A DNA stretch of 64,000 nt from Hymenobacter psychrophilus (lineage in GTDB: Bacteria; Bacteroidota; Bacteroidia; Cytophagales; Hymenobacteraceae): positions 186,001-250,000 of the forward strand of contig NZ_FNOV01000002.1 of the NCBI RefSeq assembly GCF_900107135.1, given 5' to 3'. This document shows positions 32,339-40,526 of this stretch, in pieces. Numbering within the stretch: the stretch's first letter is position 1; the number at the start of each line of letters is the position of its first letter. The notes under the pieces were generated by a model, which ran no database searches, had not been told where the DNA came from, and saw only the letters and a program-made list of their open reading frames with translations. The translations under genes and the position numbers were made by a program.

Positions 32339-33571
32339 GTTGCGCACGGCAATCATCAGGGCCAGCTCTTTGTAGCGCATATTGAAGCGGCGGGCGATGC
32401 TGGCATTCGTGAGCGAGCCTTTGTAGGCGTACACGCCCGAGCGGAAATGCTCGTTGGTGAACAGCACCTCGTTTACGCCGCCGTGCTGGCTGATTTCCTG
32501 CAGAATGGGCGTAAAAATGTTGCTCAGCGCGTTAGTAGCCGTGCGCGGTACCCGCGAGGCAATATTGGGCACGCAGTAATGGATAACGTCGTACTTGCGG
32601 AAAACGGGCTTGGCATGGCTGGTAATCTCGCTGGTTTCAAAGCAGCCGCCCTGGTCGATGCTGACGTCGATAATTACCGAGCCGGGCGACATCTGCGACA
32701 CCGCCTCCTCGGAAACCATGAACGGAATGCGGCCCTCTTCGGGGTTCAGCGCCCCGATTACCACATCGGCGCGGCGGATTTGCTGGTTGAGGGCGAACGT
32801 ATCGAGGGTGCTGGTGTAGAGCTGGGGCTGGCCCAGGTTCTGCTTGAGGCGGCGCAGTTTGTAGAGGTGGTTGTCGAACACCTTCACCTCGGCGCCCAGC
32901 CCAATGGCGGCCCGGGCCGAATACTCGGCCACCGTGCCGGCTCCCAGAATAACCACCTGCGAAGGCGGCACGCCGGTAATTCCGCCCAGAATGATGCCCT
33001 TGCCCTCGTCGCCGCCCCGGGCCGCCAGGTACTCGGCGGCCACCAGCATCACCGTCGAGCCCGCAATTTCCGACATGGCCCGCACCACCGGCCGCGCTCC
33101 GCTCGGGTCCTTTATCAGCTCGAAGCTGATGGCGTTGATCTTCTTGCGCAGCAGAGCCGTGATGTAATCGGCCGTGAGCGTACCGAACTGCAGGGCCGAA
33201 ATCAGCGTCTGGCCGGCCCGCAGGTACTCCATCTCGTCGTAGGTGGCAGGGGCCACTTTCAGGATGATATCGGCCTCGAATACCTCTTTCTGCGAGTAGG
33301 CAATGGTGGCCCCGGCCTCGGAGTACGCGTGGTCGGAGTAGCGGCTGGGCTCGCCGGCCCCGCTTTCGAGCAGAATCTCGTGCCCTCCTTCCACCAAGTG
33401 CTTCACGGCCTCGGGCGTAAGGCAGATGCGGTTTTCCTGCAGCGACGTTTCGCGGGGCAGCCCGATAAACAGTTTCCGCTTGCGCGTTTCCACGGCCAGC
33501 ATCGATTCCTGGGTGAAATAGGCGCGGCTGGCGGCCAGCGACTCGAAGCCGGATGGTACTGCTTGGGGCAT
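32336..33571 (-). CDS. ald: Alanine dehydrogenase
   Basis: This enzyme interconverts L-alanine and pyruvate with NAD and ammonia. The 411-residue protein has the AlaDH/PNT N-terminal domain (GLPRETSLQENRICLTPEAVKHLV, shown by its key residues ETSLQENRICLTP) and the NAD domain with GAGTVAEYSARAAIGLGAEV followed by VFDNHLYKLRRLKQ. The RPVVRAMSEIAGSTVMLVAA block between the domains also matches. About 25 extra residues at the N-terminus compared with the Bacillus enzyme are common in this phylum. It follows tsaE on the same strand with a paired word element between them that ends seven bases from the ald start codon. Confidence 0.93.
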   Translation of the reverse strand: MPQAVPSGFESLAASRAYFTQESMLAVETRKRKLFIGLPRETSLQENRICLTPEAVKHLVEGGHEILLESGAGEPSRYSDHAYSEAGATIAYSQKEVFEADIILKVAPATYDEMEYLRAGQTLISALQFGTLTADYITALLRKKINAISFELIKDPSGARPVVRAMSEIAGSTVMLVAAEYLAARGGDEGKGIILGGITGVPPSQVVILGAGTVAEYSARAAIGLGAEVKVFDNHLYKLRRLKQNLGQPQLYTSTLDTFALNQQIRRADVVIGALNPEEGRIPFMVSEEAVSQMSPGSVIIDVSIDQGGCFETSEITSHAKPVFRKYDVIHYCVPNIASRVPRTATNALSNIFTPILQEISQHGGVNEVLFTNEHFRSGVYAYKGSLTNASIARRFNMRYKELALMIAVRN

Positions 33572-33578
33572 CTTTTTT

Positions 33579-33690
33579 TAATTAAAAATTAAAAGTGAAG
33601 AATTAAAAAATCGAGAACAGCTCCTTTGGGGTCGGACTGGCCGCCAGCAGAGTAATTTTCGACTTTTAGTTCTCAATTTTTAATTCCCGC
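33579..33690. repeat. Paired 7-bp word element between tsaE and ald
   Basis: Left arm 33579-33613 has A-rich 7-bp words, beginning TAATTAA AAATTAA. The right arm 33656-33690 has complementary words such as CTTTTAG and TTTTTAA. The right arm contains the tsaE stop codon; the left arm lies seven bases from the ald ATG. The sequence is close to the elements at 21332 and 24312. Confidence 0.82.
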
Positions 33691-34085
33691 GAGGCGGGCC
33701 CGGTTACGGTGAGCGTGAGCGTAAGACGGTGGTCGGGTAGCAGGGGTGCCACGCGGCCAGGCCACTCAACCAAGCAAAGATAGCCAGAATCGAAGTACTC
33801 CGAAGCGCCGATTCCCTCGGCTTCGGCAGGCTCATCGAGGCGGTAGAAATCGAAGTGGTACACGGGAGTGTCGGCGGCCGTGCGGTACTCATTTACGAGC
33901 GCGAAAGTGGGGCTGCTAACTTCATCGGCCACGCCCAGCTCGCGGCACAGGGCCTTGATGAAGGTGGTTTTGCCGGCCCCCATCTCGCCTTCGAAACAGA
34001 TGATGGTGTAGCCCTCAAGGGCGGCCCGCACCTGGGCGGCGGCGGCGGGTAGGTCGGCCAGACTGGAAATGGTAATCGTACGCAT
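33666..34085 (-). CDS. tsaE: tRNA threonylcarbamoyladenosine biosynthesis ATPase TsaE
   Basis: TsaE is the ATPase that works with TsaB and TsaD to make the universal t6A modification at position 37 of ANN-decoding tRNAs. The ATG at 34085 gives 139 residues, the usual size. The Walker A motif GEMGAGKTTFIKALCRELG lies at about residues 35-50, followed by SSPTFALVNEY and YHFDFYRLDEPAEAEGIG, whose Asp and Glu are family hallmarks, and LVEWPGRV near the end. The last residues, KIEN, and the stop codon are encoded inside a 7-bp word array. It is divergent from an aminotransferase gene. Confidence 0.95.
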   Translation of the reverse strand: MRTITISSLADLPAAAAQVRAALEGYTIICFEGEMGAGKTTFIKALCRELGVADEVSSPTFALVNEYRTAADTPVYHFDFYRLDEPAEAEGIGASEYFDSGYLCLVEWPGRVAPLLPDHRLTLTLTVTGPASRELKIEN

Positions 34086-34090
34086 AGTGG

Positions 34091-34098
34091 CAAAGGTA
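34091..34098 (-). promoter_or_regulatory. Promoter -7 box for tsaE
   Basis: TACCTTTG on the minus strand matches the consensus and is only six bases from the ATG at 34085, so the transcript would be nearly leaderless. Confidence 0.55.
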
Positions 34099-34136
34099 CA
34101 CCAGCCGGTCGGGGGGCCAAACCGGTAGCCATTGCG

Positions 34137-34144
34137 TACTTTTA
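34137..34144 (+). promoter_or_regulatory. Promoter -7 box for the aminotransferase
   Basis: TACTTTTA, one base off TAnnTTTG, lies 36 bp before the ATG at 34180. Confidence 0.4.
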
Positions 34145-34179
34145 GCCAGCTTTCCTTTCGACCTAAACCAACCATTACC

Positions 34180-35436
34180 ATGCACGTTTCGAAAATGGCC
34201 GCGGGCCTGATTGGCTCCGAAATCATCAAAATCGGCAACGAGGTCAACGACATGATTCGCCGGGGCGAGCAAATCTGCAACCTCACCATCGGCGACTTCG
34301 ACCCAACCGAATACCCGATTCCGGCCGAGCTGAAGGACGGAATTATGTCCGCCTACGAGGCCGGGCAGACCAACTACCCGCCCGCCAACGGCATGGCTGG
34401 CCTGCGCGAGGCGGCGGCAGCCTTCACCGCCAGCCGCCTGGGCCTGGCATACCCGGCCACCGATTTTCTGGTGGCCGGCGGTTCGCGGCCGCTCATTTAT
34501 GCCACCTACCTGGCCCTGGTGGATGCCGGCGACCAGGTGGTATTTCCGGTGCCGAGCTGGAACAACAACCATTACTGCCACCTTTCGGGCGCCGAGGCCA
34601 TAACAGTGGAAACCCGGGCCGAAAATAACTTTATGCCCACCGCCGCCGAGCTGGCCCCGCACCTGCCCGGCGCCACGCTACTGGCCCTGTGCTCCCCGCT
34701 CAACCCCACCGGCACCGTATTCAGCCGCGAAGATCTGGAAGCCATCTGCGACTTGGTGCTGGCCGAAAATCAGCGCCGCGGCCCCAATGAAAAGCCGCTC
34801 TACCTGCTCTACGACCAGATTTACTGGCTGCTGACCTTCGGCGCCACCGAGCACTACGACCCCGTGAGCCTGCGCCCCGCCCTACGCGACTACACCATTT
34901 ACATCGACGGCATCTCGAAGTGCCTGGCCGCCACCGGCGTACGGGTAGGCTACGCCTTTGGGCCGAGCGAAGTCATCAACAAGATGAAGGCCATCCTGGG
35001 CCACGTAGGCGCCTGGGCCCCCAAGGCCGAGCAGGTGGCCGTGGGCCAGTACCTGCCCCAGACCGAAGCCGTTGACACATATATGGCCGCTTTCAGGCAG
35101 AAAATCCAACATAGCCTGAACTTGCTGCACGAGGGCCTGCAGGCCCTGAAGGCCGAGGGCCTGCCTGTTGATTCGCTGGTACCCCAGGGGGCCATCTACC
35201 TCACCGCCAAGCTCGACGTGCTGGGCCGCAGCACGCCCGCCGGCCAGCACCTCGAAACCACCCAGCGAATCACGTCTTACCTCATCAGCGAGGCGAAGCT
35301 GGCGCTGGTGCCCTTCAGCGCCTTTGGCACCGACGGCACCGCGCCGTGGTTCCGGATGTCGGTGGGCGGCGCCTCGGCCGAGGCTATTGCGGCGGCGCTA
35401 CCCCGGCTGCGGGCGGCGTTGGAGGCACTGCGGTAA
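34180..35436 (+). CDS. Class I/II pyridoxal-phosphate aminotransferase
   Basis: This is a fold-type I aminotransferase of the aspartate aminotransferase superfamily. The ATG at 34180 gives a 418-residue protein. Expected features are present: NYPPANGMAGLREAAAAF near residue 65, the substrate/PLP loop CSPLNPTGTVFSREDLEAIC at about 170, the Asp-Tyr pair in LLYDQIYWLLT, the Schiff-base Lys in IDGISKCLAATGVRVGYAFG at about 245, and the carboxylate-binding Arg in APWFRMSVG. The substrate is not determined; close relatives are annotated as aspartate or general amino-acid aminotransferases. A strong terminator follows. Confidence 0.92.
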   Translation: MHVSKMAAGLIGSEIIKIGNEVNDMIRRGEQICNLTIGDFDPTEYPIPAELKDGIMSAYEAGQTNYPPANGMAGLREAAAAFTASRLGLAYPATDFLVAGGSRPLIYATYLALVDAGDQVVFPVPSWNNNHYCHLSGAEAITVETRAENNFMPTAAELAPHLPGATLLALCSPLNPTGTVFSREDLEAICDLVLAENQRRGPNEKPLYLLYDQIYWLLTFGATEHYDPVSLRPALRDYTIYIDGISKCLAATGVRVGYAFGPSEVINKMKAILGHVGAWAPKAEQVAVGQYLPQTEAVDTYMAAFRQKIQHSLNLLHEGLQALKAEGLPVDSLVPQGAIYLTAKLDVLGRSTPAGQHLETTQRITSYLISEAKLALVPFSAFGTDGTAPWFRMSVGGASAEAIAAALPRLRAALEALR

Positions 35437-35466
35437 GCAACTGCAGCCTTGTGTTTAAGACTTAAA

Positions 35467-35500
35467 AGAAAAGGGCCGCCATAACTGGCGGCCCTTTTCT
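35467..35500 (+). terminator. Intrinsic terminator after the aminotransferase
   Basis: AGAAAAGGGCCGCC (35467-35480) pairs exactly with 35487-35500 around a 6-base loop and ends in T-rich sequence. The A-rich side may also work on the other strand. Confidence 0.9.
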
Positions 35501-35581
35501 TTAGTCATCGTATGGAATTTGCGTTACAAAGACATCTGTTATGAGATAGATGTTTCACATTTCAACAATTATCTTCTGCCC

Positions 35582-35953
35582 ATGCACATCCATTTTTATT
35601 GGTCAGCTTTATTTATACTGCTTACGCCCGATGCCCTGCTCGCGCAGGCTTTAACGCCGCGGTTAGTCACTGCAGTGCTACCGCCGGACTCAACGCCGTC
35701 TAAGTCTTTTCGAATCATTTGTTACAATACACTAAAGCCCGGCAACGAACCGCTTTACGTTGTAGACGGTCGTCCGATTTCTGCCGAACAGTTTAAGTTA
35801 TTGAATCCGGCTGAAATTCAAAGAATATCCGTTCTTCAGCGTGCTCAAGCTACCACTTTATATGGCTCCAGCGCCAACAACGGCGCAATACTTGTCACGC
35901 TAAAACAATCCGATGGGGTTCGGACTAAAAAACAGAAAAGGCCGGTCAACTGA
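35582..35953 (+). CDS. Exported orphan TonB-plug-domain protein
   Basis: This 123-residue protein has a signal peptide (HIHFYWSALFILLTPDALLAQ) and then a segment that reads like the plug of SusC-type TonB receptors: PLYVVDGRPISAEQ, LNPAEIQRISVLQRAQATTLYG and NNGAILVTLK. In full receptors a 20-strand barrel follows; here the gene stops. Either it is a free plug-like domain, as found in some small Bacteroidota proteins, or a receptor remnant that kept its frame. The ATG at 35582 starts the signal peptide; an upstream in-frame ATG would add 21 residues. It is bracketed by terminators, so it is a single-gene unit, and its base composition is more AT-rich than its neighbours. Confidence 0.82.
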   Translation: MHIHFYWSALFILLTPDALLAQALTPRLVTAVLPPDSTPSKSFRIICYNTLKPGNEPLYVVDGRPISAEQFKLLNPAEIQRISVLQRAQATTLYGSSANNGAILVTLKQSDGVRTKKQKRPVN

Positions 35954-35966
35954 CCGGCCTTTTCTG
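35933..35966. terminator. Bidirectional terminator overlapping the plug-protein stop codon
   Basis: CAGAAAAGGCCGGTCA (35933-35948) is an exact complement of 35951-35966 with a 2-base turn, followed by TTTT. The stop codon lies inside the stem. The facing gene porX ends 20 bp away. Confidence 0.9.
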
Positions 35967-35985
35967 TTTTCGTTGATTTATCCCC

Positions 35986-37548
35986 CTACCCTTTTGGGCT
36001 CAGCGTGACGTACGGGATGATACACTCCTCCAGGGAGATGCCGCCGTGCTGGAACGTGTCCTTGTAGTAGTTCACGTAGTAATTGTAGTTGTTGGGGTAG
36101 GCGAAGAAGAAGTCGCCGACCGTGAACACGTAGGCGGTGCTCACGTTTTCGCGGGGCAGGAAAATGTTATCGGGCTTGCGCACGGTGTACACGTCCTTGC
36201 TGTCGTCGAAGCCCAGGTTTTTGCCGTGCTTGTAGCGCAGGTTGGTATTCGTGTTCCGGTCGCCCACGATTTTGTAGGGCCGCTTTACGCGAATCGTGCC
36301 GTGGTCGGTGGTGATGATGACCTTGCCCTTGCGCTCGGCAATCTGCTGGAACATTTCGTACAGCGGCGAGTGCAGGAACCACGATTTGGTCAGGCTGCGG
36401 TACGCCGATTCGTCGGCCGCCAGCTCCCGGATCATGGCCATGTCGGTGCGGGCGTGGCTCAGCATATCCACGAAGTTGTAGACGATGACGTTGAGCTTGT
36501 AGTTGTTGTGCAGGTTGGCCATTTTGCCCAGCAAGTCCTTGCCGGCCTGCAGGTTGGTTACCTTGTGGTAGCTGAACTTATGCTTCTGGTTGGCCTTCTG
36601 GAACATAATTTCCAGAAACTCCGCCTCGTGCAGGTTCTTGCCCTCGTCGTCGTCGTCCCATACCCACAGGTTAGGGTATTTCTTCTGGATTTCGCTCGGC
36701 ATCATGCCCGAGAAAATGGCATTGCGGGCGTAGGCCGTGGTAGTGGGCAGAATGCTGTAGTAGGTTTCCTCCGAATCGACGGTAAACATCTCCGCGATAA
36801 TCGGCTCCAGCACCTTCCATTGGTCGTAGCGCAGGTTGTCGATGAGCATGAAGTACACGGGCGTGTCGCCGGTTTCCTTAAGCAGCGGAAACACCCGCTC
36901 CTTGAACAGCTGGTGCGACATGAGCGGCGCGTCGGCGTCGCCGTGCAGCCAGTCCTCGTAGTTTTCCTGAATAAAGCGGCCGAAGTAGGTGTTGGCCTCG
37001 TCCTTCTGCATGTTGAAGACCTCGGCCATGCTCTTGCCCTCGGTTTCGTTGATTTCCAACTCCCAGTACACCAGCTTCTTGTACACGTCGGCCCACTCGG
37101 TGGGGCTGAGCCGGTCGCCAAACTGCATGCCCAGCTGGCGGAAGTCGCGCTGGTAGCCCGAGTTGGTTTTCTCGCTCACGAGGCGCTTGTTGTCGAGCAC
37201 CTTCTTTACGGCCAGCAGAATCTGGTTCGGGTTGACGGGCTTGATGAGGTAATCGGCAATTTTGCTACCGATGGCCTCCTCCATTATGTGCTCCTCCTCG
37301 CTCTTGGTTATCATGATAACCGGCACGGTGGGGCGTAGAGCCTTGATTTCGGTGAGGGTTTCGAGGCCCGTCAGGCCGGGCATGTTCTCGTCGAGGAAAA
37401 CGATGTCGTAGGTTTTTTCCTGGATTTCCTCCACCGCGTCGGTACCGGAATTGACGGCGGTTACGTCGTAGCCTTTCTCTTTCAGAAAGAGGATGTGCGG
37501 CTTAAGCAGGTCGATTTCGTCATCGGCCCAGAGGATACTGTATTGCAT
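35986..37548 (-). CDS. porX: T9SS response regulator PorX (receiver plus PglZ domain)
   Basis: PorX is the response regulator needed for type IX secretion and gliding in Bacteroidota; its PglZ domain is a phosphodiesterase of the alkaline phosphatase superfamily active on cyclic and linear oligonucleotides. The 520-residue protein has a receiver with ADDE and the phospho-Asp in VFLDENMPGLTG at about residue 53, then a helical linker (130-200), then PglZ: FMLIDNLRYDQW, the nucleophile Thr in PTTTAYARNAIF at about 270, YNFVDMLSHARTDM and VIITTDHGTIRVKRP with Asp and His metal ligands. All key residues are present. No porY kinase or secretion component lies nearby, as is usual for this regulator. 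Confidence 0.96.
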   Translation of the reverse strand: MQYSILWADDEIDLLKPHILFLKEKGYDVTAVNSGTDAVEEIQEKTYDIVFLDENMPGLTGLETLTEIKALRPTVPVIMITKSEEEHIMEEAIGSKIADYLIKPVNPNQILLAVKKVLDNKRLVSEKTNSGYQRDFRQLGMQFGDRLSPTEWADVYKKLVYWELEINETEGKSMAEVFNMQKDEANTYFGRFIQENYEDWLHGDADAPLMSHQLFKERVFPLLKETGDTPVYFMLIDNLRYDQWKVLEPIIAEMFTVDSEETYYSILPTTTAYARNAIFSGMMPSEIQKKYPNLWVWDDDDEGKNLHEAEFLEIMFQKANQKHKFSYHKVTNLQAGKDLLGKMANLHNNYKLNVIVYNFVDMLSHARTDMAMIRELAADESAYRSLTKSWFLHSPLYEMFQQIAERKGKVIITTDHGTIRVKRPYKIVGDRNTNTNLRYKHGKNLGFDDSKDVYTVRKPDNIFLPRENVSTAYVFTVGDFFFAYPNNYNYYVNYYKDTFQHGGISLEECIIPYVTLSPKG

Positions 37549-37889
37549 ATGGCGGGTTGAGAGTTACACAAGAAAGCCCGGACCGATGTCCGGCGCGAAG
37601 AAAACTACCTTGGCCAAAATGGTGGGCCGGCCGGGTAGTTCAAAGATGTCGGGCTGCCGGCAAAAGTTGCGGCGGCGGTTTCATAAGTAGCTTTACTCCC
37701 AATCCTTGCCTTTAGGTTGTTATATTTTTCTGCGCTGGCGCCATTTCAGACCAACTCAGCCGTAAAGAAACCAAAAATCAACGGCTTGAGTCCTCGTAGC
37801 TATACAACTGAGCCTACTAGTGTGTTTTGCGGCCCTTACTTCAAGCCCCGCACAACCACCTGAAAACCCGCCGCTTTCCCGAGCTCCCG
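37549..37889. other. Intergenic region between porX and the HD gene
   Basis: No gene is supported in these 341 bp. On the minus strand a CATCTTTG (37641-37648), one base off the -7 consensus, could serve porX. On the plus strand TTATATTTTTC around 37722 could serve the HD gene. AACTACCTTGGCC and GGCCGGGTAGTT (about 37604-37640) form a short imperfect inverted repeat upstream of porX, a possible operator. Confidence 0.4.
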
Positions 37890-39119
37890 ATGAATAAAAA
37901 GAAGATTTTCAACGACCCTGTCTACGGCTTCGTCACCATCCCGACCGAGCTGCTTTTCGACCTGATTGAGCACACGTATTTCCAGCGCCTGCGCCGGATT
38001 CAGCAGTTGGGCCTGACGATGTTCGTGTACCCGGGGGCGCTGCACACGCGCTTTCACCATGCGCTGGGGGCTATGCACCTTATGTCGCTGGCCCTGCGCA
38101 CGCTCAAAGACAAGGGCGTGAACATTTCGGCGGCCGAGGGCGAGGCGGCCATGGCAGCCATTCTGCTGCACGACATCGGCCACGGGCCCCTGTCCCACGC
38201 ATTGGAGCGCAGCATTTTTTACGATATACACCACGAAGCCGTGAGCCTGCACATCATGCGCAAGCTTAACGCCGAATTTGGCGGGGCGCTGGATTTGGCT
38301 ATTGCCATCTTCCAGGGCACCTACGCGCGGCCGTTCTTTCACCAGCTCGTTAGCAGCCAGCTCGATATGGACCGGCTCGATTACCTCAACCGCGACTCGT
38401 TTTATACCGGCGTGCAGGAAGGCCGCCCGGGTGCCGACCGCCTCATTAAAATGCTGACCGTGGTAGACGAGCGGCTGGTGCTGGAGGAAAAGGCCGTGTA
38501 CAGCATCGAGAACTTTCTGGTGAGCCGGCGGCTGATGTACTGGCAGGTGTATTTGCACAAAACCGTTACCAGCGCCGAGCAGATGGTTATTCGCATTATG
38601 CAGCGGGCCCGCGACCTGGCGCGTGGCGGCACCGAAGTACCCGCCTCGCCCAACCTGCAGTTCTTCCTGACCCGCAACGTCACGCAGGAGCAATTCGAAA
38701 CCGACGACACCATCCTGCGCCGCTTCGCCCGCCTCGACGACACCGACGTGTGGGGGGCCGTAAAACTCTGGGCCGACCACCCCGACACGGTATTGCGCTA
38801 CCTGGCCCAAAGCCTGCTCGACCGGCACCTGTTCAAAATCACGCTCCAGACCGAACCCTTCGACGAAGAATTCCAGCTCGGCATTGTGGAGCTCATTGCC
38901 ACCCGCTTCGAGCTGAGCCTCGCCGACGCGGCCCAGCTCATGCTAACCGGCCGCATCAGCAACAACGCCTACGACGCCGACGGCCACGATTCCATCGACG
39001 TGCTCACCAAGCGCGGCGAAGTAGTCAATGCCGCCGAGGCCTCCGACCTGCCCAACATCAAGGCCCTGAGCCAGCGCGTGGAAAAGCACTACATCTGCTA
39101 CCCCAAGGAAATCCTTTGA
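37890..39119 (+). CDS. HD-domain phosphohydrolase (dGTPase/SAMHD1-like)
   Basis: This is a metal-dependent phosphohydrolase of the dGTP triphosphohydrolase-like HD family. The ATG at 37890 gives MNKKKIFNDPVYGFVTIP, the typical start, and 409 residues. Metal ligands are seen in HTRFHHALGAMHLM and LLHDIGHGPLSHALE (the HD pair), with QLDMDRLDYLNRDSFYTG completing the site at about residue 170. Members hydrolyse deoxynucleoside triphosphates or other nucleotides; the substrate is not shown by sequence. It precedes lpxD on the same strand, a neighbour pairing seen in many Bacteroidota lipid A clusters, but is separated from it by 222 bp of repeat. Confidence 0.92.
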   Translation: MNKKKIFNDPVYGFVTIPTELLFDLIEHTYFQRLRRIQQLGLTMFVYPGALHTRFHHALGAMHLMSLALRTLKDKGVNISAAEGEAAMAAILLHDIGHGPLSHALERSIFYDIHHEAVSLHIMRKLNAEFGGALDLAIAIFQGTYARPFFHQLVSSQLDMDRLDYLNRDSFYTGVQEGRPGADRLIKMLTVVDERLVLEEKAVYSIENFLVSRRLMYWQVYLHKTVTSAEQMVIRIMQRARDLARGGTEVPASPNLQFFLTRNVTQEQFETDDTILRRFARLDDTDVWGAVKLWADHPDTVLRYLAQSLLDRHLFKITLQTEPFDEEFQLGIVELIATRFELSLADAAQLMLTGRISNNAYDADGHDSIDVLTKRGEVVNAAEASDLPNIKALSQRVEKHYICYPKEIL

Positions 39120-39121
39120 TC

Positions 39122-39328
39122 AGTGGTTAGTAGTTAGTGGTTAGTGGTTAGTGGTTAGTGGTTAGTGGTTAGTGGTTAGTGGTTAGTGGAAGAACGCCAT
39201 TCTGAGTAGAACGAAGAATGTCAGGCATTACTATTGAAACAGCTGTTGTTCAATAACTTCAAACGCGGTGGTTTGCTGCAGTTGAAACGGCCCTAACCAC
39301 TAACCACTAATCACTAGTCACTAACCCC
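39122..39328. repeat. Paired 7-bp word element (AGTGGTT) before lpxD
   Basis: The left arm (39122-39189) has nine tandem AGTGGTT units, with one variant AGTAGTT, plus a partial unit. The right arm (39294-39328) has five units of the complement: TAACCAC twice, then TAATCAC, TAGTCAC and TAACCCC. The left arm begins two bases after the HD stop codon. The right arm ends at the lpxD -7 box, 13 bases from the ATG. The centre contains a partial GTCATnCTGAG REP-like segment around 39193. Confidence 0.93.
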
Positions 39329-39336
39329 TACTTTTG
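39329..39336 (+). promoter_or_regulatory. Promoter -7 box for lpxD
   Basis: TACTTTTG matches TAnnTTTG and directly abuts the 7-bp word array, which therefore fills the -10 to -45 region. The start codon is only five bases downstream, so the mRNA would be almost leaderless. Confidence 0.5.
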
Positions 39337-39341
39337 CCCTC

Positions 39342-40382
39342 ATGGAATTTACCGTAGGTCAGATAGCCGAGGTTCTGCACGGCACCGTGGAGGGCGATAG
39401 TACCCAGCAAGTAAACCGGCTGGCCAAGATTGAGGAAGCGCGCATGGGCTCGCTCTCGTTTCTTTCCAACCCCAAATACGAGCCTTACCTCTATTCTACC
39501 GAGGCCACGGTGGTTATCGTGAGCCGCACGCTGGAGTTGAAAAAGCCCGTAACGGCCGCCCTGATCCGCGTTGACGACCCCTACACCAGCTTCACGGCCC
39601 TGCTCGAATTTTATCAGCAGGCCAGCCGCACTGGCAAGCGTGGGGTGGAAGAGCCGGCTTATATGGCCACCAGCGCCCGCATCGGGGCCAACCACTATCG
39701 TGGGGCCTTCTCCTACATCGGCGAGAACTGCGAAATCGGGGCCGATGTGGTGATTTTTCCGCACGTATTTATTGGCGACCGGGTGAAAATCGGCGACGGC
39801 ACCATTCTGTATGCCGGGGCCAGAATCTACGCCGAAACCGTGATTGGGCAGCGCTGCGTGGTGCACGCCGGGGCCGTTATTGGCTCCGATGGGTTCGGGT
39901 TCGCGCCCCAGCCCGATGGCTCCTACCGCACTATTCCGCAAATCGGTAATGTGGTGCTCGAAGACAACGTGAGCATCGGGGCCAACGCCACCATCGACTG
40001 CGCCACGCTGGGCTCCACCATCATCCGCGAAGGGGCCAAAATCGACAACCTCGTGCAGCTGGCCCACAACGTGGAGGTCGGCCGTCACACGGTTATTGCG
40101 TCGCAAACGGGCGTGTCGGGCTCCACTAAAATCGGGGATTTCTGCGTGCTGGCGGGGCAGGTAGGCATGGCCGGCCACCTCACGCTGGCCAACCGCACCA
40201 CCGTCACGGCCCAGTCGGGCGTGGGCAAATCCATCAAGCAGGAAGGTGTGCTGCTGCAGGGCTCCCCCGCCTTCGGCCTGCGCGACAGCCTGCGGGCCAA
40301 CGCTATTTTTCGGCACCTGCCCGAGTTGGAGCGCCGCCTGCGCCTGCTCGAACAGCAAGCCCAGCCGCCGGAAAAGCGCTAA
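39342..40382 (+). CDS. lpxD: UDP-3-O-(3-hydroxyacyl)glucosamine N-acyltransferase LpxD
   Basis: LpxD adds the second hydroxyacyl chain in lipid A synthesis. The 346-residue protein has the N-terminal uridine-binding domain (FTVGQIAEVLHGTVEGD, KIEEARMGSLSFLSNPKYEPY) and then a left-handed parallel beta-helix of hexapeptide repeats from about 105 to 310. The catalytic His lies in LVQLAHNVEVGRHTVIASQ at about residue 240, and GSDGFGFAPQPDGSY is typical of LpxD. The C-terminal helix (NAIFRHLPELERRLRLLEQQ) forms the ACP-binding bundle. It is first in the lpxD, lpxC-fabZ, lpxA order, with a word element at each junction. Confidence 0.97.
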   Translation: MEFTVGQIAEVLHGTVEGDSTQQVNRLAKIEEARMGSLSFLSNPKYEPYLYSTEATVVIVSRTLELKKPVTAALIRVDDPYTSFTALLEFYQQASRTGKRGVEEPAYMATSARIGANHYRGAFSYIGENCEIGADVVIFPHVFIGDRVKIGDGTILYAGARIYAETVIGQRCVVHAGAVIGSDGFGFAPQPDGSYRTIPQIGNVVLEDNVSIGANATIDCATLGSTIIREGAKIDNLVQLAHNVEVGRHTVIASQTGVSGSTKIGDFCVLAGQVGMAGHLTLANRTTVTAQSGVGKSIKQEGVLLQGSPAFGLRDSLRANAIFRHLPELERRLRLLEQQAQPPEKR

Positions 40383-40397
40383 CTTTGCGTTTCTGAA

Positions 40398-40523
40398 AGG
40401 AGTTAGAAGCTCGGGGAAGCCAGGAGTTAGAATTCGTTGGCTGCCCTGTTCCGATTTTGCTGCTCTCAGCCTTCCCCATTGACTTTTCTTCCAGCTTCTA
40501 GCTTCCTCAGCTTCTAGCTCCTT
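40398..40523. repeat. Paired 7-bp word element between lpxD and lpxC
   Basis: Left arm 40398-40432 begins AGGAGTT AGAAGCT and includes a second AGGAGTT. The right arm 40489-40523 has complementary words, TTCCAGC TTCTAGC and variants. The right arm ends three bases from the lpxC ATG. Arms pair imperfectly over about 30 bp around a 56-bp centre. Confidence 0.75.
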
Positions 40524-40526
40524 TAG

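Noticed and set aside
35582-35953. A full TonB-dependent receptor
   Set aside because: Only the plug is present; a terminator overlaps the stop codon and no barrel sequence follows.
39122-39189. CRISPR-like repeat
   Set aside because: The 7-bp units are contiguous with no spacers and there are no cas genes.
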